Shown here one piece after another: positions 1 through 7,086 of a stretch of DNA of 64,000 nucleotides. The position numbers were made by a program, and so were the translations under genes. How positions within the stretch are numbered: the first letter of the stretch is position 1; each line of letters opens with the position of its first letter. Source of the stretch: DATFRX01 sp035630615 (GTDB lineage Bacteria; Actinomycetota; Actinomycetes; Propionibacteriales; Nocardioidaceae); assembly GCA_035630615.1 (NCBI GenBank), contig DASQKI010000038.1, forward strand, positions 62,001 through 126,000, read 5' to 3'. The notes under the pieces were generated by a model that did no database searches, had not been told where the DNA came from, and worked only from the letters and a program-made list of their open reading frames with translations.

Positions 1-72
1 TGTTCGGGCAGGCCGTCGGCGAGCTTGAGGCGACCGGCCATGATGTTGGACGCCGCGGATGAGGAGATCGCC

Positions 73-639
73 ATGGGCAAGCTGATCTATTCGATGATCA
101 CGTCGGTCGACGGCTACGTGAGCGACCCGGACGGCGAGTTCGGCTGGGGCGCCCCGGATGCGGAGTCGCACGATTTCGTCAGCGAGCTCTCGCGATCGAT
201 CGGCACCTACCTCTACGGCCGCCGGATGTACGAGACGATGGTCTACTGGGAGACCGCGCACGAAGTGCCCGACCAGCCATCGTTCATCCTCGACTATGCC
301 CGCATCTGGCAGGCGGCCGATAAGATCGTCTACTCGACGACGCTCGGCGAGGTCGCGAGCGAGCGGACCCGGGTCGAGCGAACCTTCGACCCTGACGCGG
401 TGCGGAGGCTGAAGGTCGAGTCGGACCTCGACCTCACCGTCGACGGACCCCACCTGGCGGCACAGGCGATCCGGGCCGGACTGGTGGACGAATACCAGCT
501 GATCGTCGGACCGGCGATCGTCGGTGGCGGCAACCCGTTCTTCCCCGACGACGTGCGTGTCGACCTGGAGCTGCTCGACGAGCATCGCTTCGGCAACGGG
601 GTCGTCTATCTCCGATACTGCGTCAAGGGCCCGGCGTAG
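73..639 (+). CDS. Dihydrofolate reductase family protein (RibD C-terminal-like)
   Basis: This 188-residue protein matches the RibD C-terminal/dihydrofolate-reductase-like fold. Visible landmarks are the N-terminal strand with SVDGYVSDPDGEF (about residues 11-23), the GRRMYETM segment near residue 50 and the C-terminal VDGPHLAAQAIRAGLVDEY / VGPAIVGGGNPFF block (about 122-155), typical of NADPH-binding members. The ATG at 73 is chosen because GAGGAG lies 6 nt upstream; the frame is open from 25 but that extension is not conserved-looking. Substrate is unknown: these small actinobacterial homologues are usually annotated only as reductases. Its 3-prime end overlaps the convergent TetR gene by 34 nt. 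Confidence 0.88.
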   Translation: MGKLIYSMITSVDGYVSDPDGEFGWGAPDAESHDFVSELSRSIGTYLYGRRMYETMVYWETAHEVPDQPSFILDYARIWQAADKIVYSTTLGEVASERTRVERTFDPDAVRRLKVESDLDLTVDGPHLAAQAIRAGLVDEYQLIVGPAIVGGGNPFFPDDVRVDLELLDEHRFGNGVVYLRYCVKGPA

Positions 640-1367
640 TCGTCGCCGCCGTCCCGAGTCGTGAGCCTGGCGTCGATCACCTTCTCGACACCGTCGAGCA
701 CGCACCGGAGGCCGAAGTCGCGATTCTGTTGCGGCGTTCGAGTCTGCCGGGCCGAGTAGTCGACCAACGCTGGGAATCGATCGGGGTGTTCGCGGACCAA
801 GTCGATATGACTCCGGTCATGCCACGGCTGGGTGCCGGCCACGTCCAGCGCCTGGGTATTGCGGATGTGCCCACTCAAGAGGGTGACGACGTCCATCCGC
901 TCGGTCGGCGTCAGCGGAGTATCGCCGAGAGCGGCGACCGCGGACTCGGTCCAGCCCATCTCCCTCGGGCCCATCACCCGATCACCAACCGTCACCCCGG
1001 GCAGCCAGGGATGCTCCTCCCAGGTGGCTGACATCGACCGAACCCACCGTTCGAGTCGCCGCCGCCACCCGCCCCTGACCCGGCGAAGGTCCGGCGGCTC
1101 TCCGACCGCGAGCTCGATCATCACGGCGATCAGATCGGCCTTTCCGCTGACGTGGCGGTAGAGGGACATCTTGGTGAAGTGCAGACTCTCCGCGACTCGC
1201 TGCATCGAGACGTTGTCGATCCCTTCGGCGTCGGCCACGCCGACAGCCGCGGCTGCGATCTTGTCGACGTTGAGGGTCGCTTTGGGACCGCGGGTAGGTG
1301 CGGCCCGCATGCCCCAAAGCAGCTCCGCTGTCTCGTTGAGCTGATCATCGTGTGTCTGCTCTGCCAT
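606..1367 (-). CDS. TetR/AcrR family transcriptional regulator
   Basis: A 253-residue TetR-type repressor. The N-terminal helix-turn-helix spans about residues 32-80 and includes KIAAAAVGVADAEG, then the recognition region SMQRVAESLHFTKMSLYRHV. The C-terminal ligand domain resembles the TetR_C_1 group (conserved WLPGV and a GHIRNTQ-like helix). The start at 1367 is preferred over the open frame to 1544 because GAGGAAG sits 5 nt upstream and the extra residues are low-complexity. It is divergent from the DUF6069 membrane-protein gene, and a palindromic site lies between them, so it probably represses both itself and that neighbour. The ligand is not evident. Confidence 0.88.
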   Translation of the reverse strand: MAEQTHDDQLNETAELLWGMRAAPTRGPKATLNVDKIAAAAVGVADAEGIDNVSMQRVAESLHFTKMSLYRHVSGKADLIAVMIELAVGEPPDLRRVRGGWRRRLERWVRSMSATWEEHPWLPGVTVGDRVMGPREMGWTESAVAALGDTPLTPTERMDVVTLLSGHIRNTQALDVAGTQPWHDRSHIDLVREHPDRFPALVDYSARQTRTPQQNRDFGLRCVLDGVEKVIDARLTTRDGGDDYAGPLTQYRR

Positions 1368-1390
1368 CTGCTTCCTCGGCAACTTAGGTC

Positions 1391-1440
1391 TTGACAACTG
1401 TGGATGACGGATACAGTATCTGTTGGAAACAGTGTCTGCA
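1391..1440 (+). promoter_or_regulatory. Divergent promoter with TetR-type operator
   Basis: TTGACA at 1391-1396 is a consensus -35 for the rightward DUF6069 gene, with CAGTAT 17 nt later as a candidate -10. Overlapping that -10 is GATACAGTATC (1410-1420), a perfect 5+1+5 palindrome. A related half-site, ACAGTGTCTG, follows at 1430-1439. This arrangement, between a TetR gene and its divergent neighbour, is what a TetR operator normally looks like. Binding is inferred. Confidence 0.55.
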
Positions 1441-1487
1441 AGACACCGAGGCGGTTTAACCGCACTGTCCGCTACGAGAGGACCGAC

Positions 1488-1913
1488 ATGACCACCACGC
1501 CAACCCAGTCTCCCGTCGCCACCGCCGCGCCACTGCGTCGGCACGGTCTCGTCGCCACCGGACTGGTCGCCGCAGTCACCGCCGCCGTGGCCACGACGCT
1601 CGTCGCCGTGATCGGCAAGGCCGCCGGCGTCGACTTCGCGGACTCCTCCGGCGAGGAAATCCCCCTGTTTGCATTCGCCCAGCTCACCCTCACCTTCTCG
1701 CTCATCGGTCTCGCCGTCGCCGCCGGCATCCGCCGCTGGGCCAAGCGACCCGCCACCACGTTCCTGCGAACGGCGCTGACCCTGACAGCGATCTCGCTCG
1801 TGCCGCCCTTCCTCATCGGCCTGGACCTGGCGTCATCCGCATGCCTGGTCGTGGCCCACCTGACCGCAGCTGCCATCGTGATCCCGACACTCACCCGAAG
1901 GCTCGCCGACTGA
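1488..1913 (+). CDS. DUF6069 family integral membrane protein
   Basis: This 141-residue protein has four predicted membrane helices: about residues 21-42, 60-82, 93-113 and 118-136. The loop after helix 1 carries the DUF6069-like stretch GKAAGVDFADSSGEEIPLF. The function of the family is unknown. The start at 1488 has GAGAGGA upstream, and the frame is open back to 1404 without a better start. It is transcribed divergently from the TetR gene across the operator at 1410-1440, which suggests a small membrane protein induced by the regulator's ligand. It is convergent with the solute-binding lipoprotein gene. Confidence 0.8.
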   Translation: MTTTPTQSPVATAAPLRRHGLVATGLVAAVTAAVATTLVAVIGKAAGVDFADSSGEEIPLFAFAQLTLTFSLIGLAVAAGIRRWAKRPATTFLRTALTLTAISLVPPFLIGLDLASSACLVVAHLTAAAIVIPTLTRRLAD

Positions 1914-1970
1914 CAACAGCCCGAGGAGCATCGTCTGCCGGCGCGTGCTTGCCACGCGCCGGCCAAGGCG

Positions 1971-2804
1971 TCACTGGCCCTCTGGAGTTCCGCCGATCCA
2001 TCTTGCGTAGATCGCGTTGTAGCCCTCGCCGGCCTGGAGATTTGCCAGCACGTCGTTGATGATCCGAAGCAGGTCGACGTTGCTGTTCTTCTTGACGGCC
2101 ATGCCGTACTGCTCGCCGGTGTCAAACTCATCCGCGAGCTCGAAGTCCGGGTAATTGGTGAGGACGTCGCTCACCACCGTGCGGTCATAGACCGCCGCGT
2201 CCACCTCGCCGTCATCGAGCGCGGCATCGACGTCAGAGGCGAGCTTGTACGGGACGATCTCGGTGCCGCGGGGGGCGTTGTCGGTGACGTAGAGCTCGCC
2301 CGTCGTGCCCGTCTGGACGCCGATCGTCCCGTTACGGAGGTCGTCGAGCGAGCCGATGCCTGAGTCGCTCCGCACGACCATGGCCTGGGTCGCGTTGAAG
2401 TACGGGCTGGAGAAGTCGAGGACACGCGCCCGCTCCCCGGTAATCGTGAGGGCGGCGGCCGCGACATCGCACTGGCCGTCGTTGAGCACCTTTCCGGACG
2501 AGACGGCCTTGAAGTCGGCGTTGACTATCACGGTCTCGAGCCCGAGCTCCTTCGCCACCGCGTCGGCCAAGTCGATGTCGAAGCCAACCGTCTCGCCGTT
2601 TTTCTCAAACTCGAAGGGCTCGTACGGGGGGCTCGTACACACCGTCAGAGCGCCCTCCTCGACGAAGGACGGGTCCGGGCTCAGCGTCTTGGTGTCGTCG
2701 CTCGAGCCACAGCTCGCCACCGCGACGACGACAACGGCCGCTGCGCAGAGCCGTACCGGACGCTTAGCGCCCGATCGCCGACTCCGACCTGGGAATGGGA
2801 TCAC
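1971..2804 (-). CDS. Solute-binding lipoprotein of ABC transporter type (family 3, amino-acid-like)
   Basis: A 277-residue lipoprotein. A basic N-terminus and hydrophobic core lead to a lipobox ending V-A-S-C with the modified cysteine near residue 32. The mature part is a bacterial family 3 solute-binding domain, with YEPFEFEKNGETVGFDIDL, then ALTITGERARVLDFSSPYF, and IGVQTGTTGE as landmarks; ligands of this family are usually polar amino acids. The GTG at 2804 begins one base after the TGA of the GTPase gene, so translation is probably coupled. No permease or ATPase gene is adjacent, which makes a sensory role with the upstream conservon kinase possible. That role is inference. Confidence 0.85.
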   Translation of the reverse strand: MIPFPGRSRRSGAKRPVRLCAAAVVVVAVASCGSSDDTKTLSPDPSFVEEGALTVCTSPPYEPFEFEKNGETVGFDIDLADAVAKELGLETVIVNADFKAVSSGKVLNDGQCDVAAAALTITGERARVLDFSSPYFNATQAMVVRSDSGIGSLDDLRNGTIGVQTGTTGELYVTDNAPRGTEIVPYKLASDVDAALDDGEVDAAVYDRTVVSDVLTNYPDFELADEFDTGEQYGMAVKKNSNVDLLRIINDVLANLQAGEGYNAIYARWIGGTPEGQ

Positions 2805-2805
2805 G

Positions 2806-3402
2806 TCAGTGGCCCTTCGCCGACACGGACTCGGTGAGCCGCCGCAGGGCGTACTCGGTGACGCGCACCAGCGCTTGTTTGGTCGACTCCCGGTCCCGCG
2901 CGTCGATCTCGATGATCGGTACGTCGGCCGAAAGGGCCAACGCGGTCGACACCTCCTCGAGCTGGTATCGCCTGGCGCTGTCGAACAGGTTGACCGCCAC
3001 GATGAAGGGCAAGCCCTTGGATTCGAAGTAGTCGAGCGGCGAGAACGAGTCTTCGAGCCTGGCGGTATCGACCAAGAGGATCGCTCCGATCGCGCCCTGA
3101 CACAGGTCATCCCACATGAACCAGAACCGTCGCTGCCCGGGCGTTCCGAACAGATAGAGAATCAGGTCATCGGCCAAGGTCAAGCGACCGAAGTCCATCG
3201 CGACCGTCGTGGTCGTCTTGGTCGTGACGGCGCTGATGTCGTCGACGCCTTCGGACTCGGTGGTCATCAAGGCCTCGGTCCGCAACGGCATGATCTCCGA
3301 CACAGCGCCCACGAAGGTCGTCTTGCCGACCCCGAAGCCACCCGCGATGACGATCTTCGTCGACGCAGCCCGCCGCGAGGCGCTAGTAGGTGCGGAGTGC
3401 AC
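2806..3402 (-). CDS. Conservon GTP/ATP-binding protein (CvnD / MglA-like small GTPase)
   Basis: A 198-residue Ras-like GTPase. The P-loop GGFGVGKT is at about residues 21-28. A threonine-rich switch I region (TTKTTTTVAMDFG) follows, then the YLFGTPGQRRFWFMW segment that replaces the classical DxxG and is typical of actinobacterial conservon GTPases. The NLFD motif supplies the base-specificity loop. The GTG at 3402 has AAAGGA upstream and overlaps the DUF742 stop by 20 nt. In characterised conservons this protein binds the roadblock and DUF742 partners as a membrane-associated switch controlled by the kinase-like protein. Confidence 0.9.
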   Translation of the reverse strand: MHSAPTSASRRAASTKIVIAGGFGVGKTTFVGAVSEIMPLRTEALMTTESEGVDDISAVTTKTTTTVAMDFGRLTLADDLILYLFGTPGQRRFWFMWDDLCQGAIGAILLVDTARLEDSFSPLDYFESKGLPFIVAVNLFDSARRYQLEEVSTALALSADVPIIEIDARDRESTKQALVRVTEYALRRLTESVSAKGH

Positions 3403-3760
3403 TGAGGGTCCTTTCAATGAGCGCGATCCGATCGTCAACCGGCGAGCTGTCGGTGAGGGTTTCTTGCACCTGAATGAAGCCTTGGTCAACCAGGTCGCTC
3501 AGGAGGACGCGGACCACTCCGATCGGGATCGAGATCAACGATGCGACCTCGGCCACCGACCGGCGGTCGCACGTCTCGAGAACCTGGCGTGTTCCCGACG
3601 TCAGGTCGTTGTCGGTGTCGAACGCCAGCCGCCGCAGCGTCGCCTCCAACGGGAGATGGACCGTTGCCTGGGTACGACCAGCGGTGAGGGTGTACGAGCG
3701 CACGAATCGCGCCAGGTGCGAACCCTCTCGGCCTATCTCGGCGGGGTCAACCGGCGCCAC
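3383..3760 (-). CDS. DUF742 domain protein (conservon CvnC-like)
   Basis: A 125-residue DUF742 protein. The N-terminal region has SHLARFVRSYTLTAGRT (about 14-30), then the winged-helix-like part RSVAEVASLISIPIGVVRVLLSDL (about 67-90) and the LIERTLSALRTY tail, all standard for the family. It acts in the cytoplasm with the roadblock protein and GTPase of the same operon, probably as an adaptor with DNA- or protein-binding ability. The GTG at 3760 is used; the roadblock stop is 12 nt upstream. Confidence 0.9.
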   Translation of the reverse strand: MAPVDPAEIGREGSHLARFVRSYTLTAGRTQATVHLPLEATLRRLAFDTDNDLTSGTRQVLETCDRRSVAEVASLISIPIGVVRVLLSDLVDQGFIQVQETLTDSSPVDDRIALIERTLSALRTY

Positions 3761-3772
3761 GGCCGCTCACCA

Positions 3773-4213
3773 TCACGCATCACCCTCGGTCGACGCTCCG
3801 CGCGGTTGGGCCTGCACGACCTTCCCGACGCGGTCGACCATCAGGGCCATCTCGTAGCCGATCTGGCCGATGTCGGCGGACGCCTGGGTGAGGACCGCGA
3901 GACTCGAGCCGTCGCCCACGCTCATCAACATCAGGTAGCCGTTCTCCATCTCGACCACGGTCTGCAGGACCCCGCCACCGCCGAGGAGATGGGCGGCACC
4001 GACCGCCAGGCTGGCCAGTCCGGACGAGACCGCAGCGAGTTGCTCGCCGCGCTCGCCCGGAATGCTCGCGCTGGCGGCCATGAGCAGACCGTCGGATGAC
4101 ACCAGAATCGCGTGGGCCGCGTCTGGCACCTCGCTGACGAACCTCGTCGCCAACCAGTCGAGGTCTCTCTCAACGGTCGACTGAGCGGCGCCACGAGCGT
4201 CGTACTCGGTCAT
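3773..4213 (-). CDS. Roadblock/LC7 domain protein (conservon CvnB-like, MglB-like)
   Basis: A 146-residue roadblock/LC7 protein. The characteristic fold motifs are visible: LDWLATRFVSEVPDAAHAILVSSDGLL (about 18-44, read in two parts), SGLASLAVGAAHLLGGG and VVEMENGYLMLMSVG. Such proteins dimerise and regulate the partner GTPase, as MglB does for MglA. The ATG overlaps the kinase stop as ATGA, which indicates translational coupling. The C-terminal tail is short and charged. Confidence 0.92.
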   Translation of the reverse strand: MTEYDARGAAQSTVERDLDWLATRFVSEVPDAAHAILVSSDGLLMAASASIPGERGEQLAAVSSGLASLAVGAAHLLGGGGVLQTVVEMENGYLMLMSVGDGSSLAVLTQASADIGQIGYEMALMVDRVGKVVQAQPRGASTEGDA

Positions 4214-6612
4214 GAAGGGCCCACTTCCGTCGAAGACTGATCAGGTCCGGCGGCTGCGGAGCGACCGCGAGCCACTCCTTCAGCATGCGCTGCCAGTCGA
4301 GCACGGACTGCCTCGGGGTCTCGTGTCCTCGCGGGCGTGGCCTTGGTGACGCTGCCGGGCACAAGGCGGTTGCCGGGTCGCCGCAGCGGGAGACCGCTTG
4401 CGCTGACCTGGGTTTCCGCGAGAGCCGTGGCCACCTCGTCCGCCCGATCCCAGCCCACCTCGACCTCGGTCGAGATCCAGGGGACATCCTGGTCTGCACT
4501 GAGCCATGCAGAGCTCATTTCCTGGAAGATCGGTGTGTCACCACCCTCGACGCCACCTGTCCACGGTAGGTCACTCTCCGCAGCCTGCCCAGCCGTCGGC
4601 ACGGGAAGCGCCGGCCCAGGTCGGGGAGGATCTTGGACGGGCGGGAGTGGAGGTAGGTCCAGCACCTGCTCGATCCGGCTGTCGAATCCGAGCTCGTCGG
4701 GCGCGGTGGCCGCGTGCCTCTGCTCAGGAAGTACGCGGTTCAGGCTCGGCGCCCCGTCCATTCGCGGGCCAGTGTCGACAGGTCGCCTCTTCTCGATGAC
4801 GGAGGTCGGCAAAACCACCCTGGCAGTGATGCCGCCTTGCTGATTGGCCTGCAACGACGCCCTGATGCCGTGTCGTTGGGCGAGTCGGCTCACCACGAGG
4901 ATGCCCATCCGACGAGCGGTGTCAGGGGTGACCTCACCACCGGAGTGCAGGATCTCGTTGAGCTCCGCCAAGGAACCGGAGGAGATACCGAGGCCCGCGT
5001 CCGCGATCTCGATCACTACGCCTTCGCCCGTCGCGACGGATTCGAGGGAAACGCTCGACGCAGGAGATGAGTACGCCAATGCGTTGTCGACGAGCTCGGT
5101 GAGCAGGTGTACGACGTCGGCCGCCGCAGCATCGCTGATGCGCGAGTTGTCGGCCCGACCGATCCGGACCCGCTGGTAGTGCTGAACCGCAGCGGTCGCC
5201 GCCTGCAGCGCGGCGCTCACAGTGAGCTCCTCGTTGGCCGCTGCCCGCGTAGCTGGAGCTTCGGCGAGGACCAGCAGGCTTTCGGATGTACGCCGCATTC
5301 GAGCCGCCAAGTGATCCAGCAGGAAGAGGCTCTCGAGTCGGCGGGAATCCTCCTCGTCCTTCTCGAGCGTCTCGATGAGGTCGAGCTGCTGGTTGATCAG
5401 AGAGTTGTGGCGACGCGACAGGGTCACGAACATGTCACTGACCTGAGCGCGGAGGCCCGCCTCACGTGAGGCCAGCAGCACGGCCTGTCGGTGCAGGTCG
5501 TCGACGGCCCGCGCCATCGTGCCGATCTCCTCGTGTGTCGTGACGTCGATCGGCTCGATGGGACCTGGGTCGCCACCGGCTCGGATCTTTGCCACCGCTT
5601 CGGGAAGCTGCTCGTTGGCCACGGCCAAGGTGCCCTCACGGACCTTGCGAATCGGGTTGAGCAGCAGGCGAGAGACCACCAGCGCCAGAAGAATGGCTGC
5701 CAACAGCGCGGCCAGCGTGATACCGCCGTTGACCAAGGCACGCTGTCGAGCATCGCTGGCGTTGGTGTCCAGCTGCTGGTCGATATCGTCCAGGAACTTC
5801 GTCGTGAGGTCGTCGTACTCGGCATAAGCGCCGAGGTTGCCGAGGACCTCCTGGTTCGTAGCAACGTCGGAAGTGCGCAGAGAGTTCGCCGTTCGCAGGG
5901 CGGCGATCGACGGCTCGGAGTCGCCCACCGCACTGGCCAGGCGGTCGATCGCGGTGCTCTCTGCACCAAGCTCGCTGTAGAGGACGAGCGGGCCGGTCGC
6001 GCCCGATTGGACGGCGGCAAAGACCGACTGCTGCATGGCCAGCGAGAACCGCCCGCTGAGCGCCTGGGCAAGCTGCTCCAGGCGGGGCTCGGGATCGAGC
6101 TGAGCGTTGACGATGGTGGTGATCAGCTGAGTCACTCCGGATTGGAGCTGCCGGAGCTGTGCCTGCCAGGTGCCGAGGGTCAGCTGGTCGATGTCCCCTT
6201 CGCGCAACACACGGCTCAGGTCCAACACGACATCGACCTGATAGCGCTGCTCCGCGGTCAGGTCGGCGCTGTCCCGGGTGTTCTCGAGGTCGTCGGCGGC
6301 GGCCCTGAGATCCTGCACGGCCGACTCGAGGTCGGCTCGACCGTTTGCGGTGGCGCCAGAAACCGCGACCAGGGCACGCTCGGCTGCCGTGAGGTAGTCC
6401 ACGGCCGGACGAAGCACGGTGACCTGCTTGGCGCTCGACGAGGCATCCGCCGACTCGATCAGGTCATTGCGGACTCGCAGCGCACCGAACGTCGCGGCCA
6501 GGAGCAGCGGAATCATGAGGGCAAGCGCGACCTTGCGCCGAAGCGGCCATGCGGATACAGCAAACGACCGTCCGGGCCGTGCTCGTCCATGTCGGGCGGG
6601 CTTGTTTGACAT
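4210..6612 (-). CDS. Conservon sensor histidine kinase-like protein (nitrate/nitrite-sensor type, CvnA)
   Basis: An 800-residue membrane kinase. Order of parts: TM1 (about 26-46), an extracellular helical NIT-like sensor region (about 55-290), TM2 (about 297-318), HAMP (about 316-380), a coiled dimerisation region with RHNSLINQQL (401-410) and LDHLAARMRR (432-441), and an HATPase domain. In that domain the N box is ELVDNALAYS (about 506-515) and the G1 box DAGLGIS (538-544). A long proline/charged C-terminal tail is usual for CvnA. The start at 6612 follows GGGGAA; the frame is open to 6861 but that extra part is Cys-rich and unlike the family. First gene of the five-gene conservon operon. 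Confidence 0.9.
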   Translation of the reverse strand: MSNKPARHGRARPGRSFAVSAWPLRRKVALALMIPLLLAATFGALRVRNDLIESADASSSAKQVTVLRPAVDYLTAAERALVAVSGATANGRADLESAVQDLRAAADDLENTRDSADLTAEQRYQVDVVLDLSRVLREGDIDQLTLGTWQAQLRQLQSGVTQLITTIVNAQLDPEPRLEQLAQALSGRFSLAMQQSVFAAVQSGATGPLVLYSELGAESTAIDRLASAVGDSEPSIAALRTANSLRTSDVATNQEVLGNLGAYAEYDDLTTKFLDDIDQQLDTNASDARQRALVNGGITLAALLAAILLALVVSRLLLNPIRKVREGTLAVANEQLPEAVAKIRAGGDPGPIEPIDVTTHEEIGTMARAVDDLHRQAVLLASREAGLRAQVSDMFVTLSRRHNSLINQQLDLIETLEKDEEDSRRLESLFLLDHLAARMRRTSESLLVLAEAPATRAAANEELTVSAALQAATAAVQHYQRVRIGRADNSRISDAAAADVVHLLTELVDNALAYSSPASSVSLESVATGEGVVIEIADAGLGISSGSLAELNEILHSGGEVTPDTARRMGILVVSRLAQRHGIRASLQANQQGGITARVVLPTSVIEKRRPVDTGPRMDGAPSLNRVLPEQRHAATAPDELGFDSRIEQVLDLPPLPPVQDPPRPGPALPVPTAGQAAESDLPWTGGVEGGDTPIFQEMSSAWLSADQDVPWISTEVEVGWDRADEVATALAETQVSASGLPLRRPGNRLVPGSVTKATPARTRDPEAVRARLAAHAEGVARGRSAAAGPDQSSTEVGPS

Positions 6613-7086
6613 CGTTCCCCAAACCGTGCGGGAGGTGATCGGCCCCAGCATCGACCTCGAGTCGTAACCCGCGCTCCAAGATATTTCACTAGCTGGACGT
6701 TGTATAGCCTGATGGAACGATCGTAATAAATCGGACTGATATGAGCAAAGAATGTTCGATATGCGCGGTCTGCACGGCTGCCACCTCACCGAATCCCCTG
6801 GTGAGGTGGGCTCCCGGGCCGCGTTGGTACCTGTGTACTTTATGTAACAGCTACGTGACATACCGTATTGGTGCCACCTGAGAAGGCGCTAAAGCGACAG
6901 CTTTGTCAATCAACTAGCCTTTGTTGCTTAGGAAAGAAAACGCGCCAAATACCAAGATGTTTGGCATCAATCAATCCGCCCCTCCCCTCCACCTGGCGGA
7001 TCGATGCCGGCGCTGCCCTGGGCCCGCTCGTGCGCACGGGCCGTACGCTCGCTGGTGGACTCGGCTGCGGACGACCGGAGGCTTCG
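6613..7086. other. Non-coding divergent region (474 nt)
   Basis: This stretch separates the conservon from the E1 dehydrogenase. It is visibly richer in A/T than its surroundings, especially about 6680-6970, as expected for a double promoter region. Open frames here, including one continuous with the E1 gene from 6868, translate to Cys-rich sequence of no recognisable family, so I call no gene. I did not find a convincing -35/-10 pair or operator. Confidence 0.5.

Noticed and set aside
6868..7086. N-terminal extension of the E1 dehydrogenase
   Set aside because: The translation is Cys-rich and without a ribosome site; GGAGG before TTG 7087 and family length favour the shorter form.
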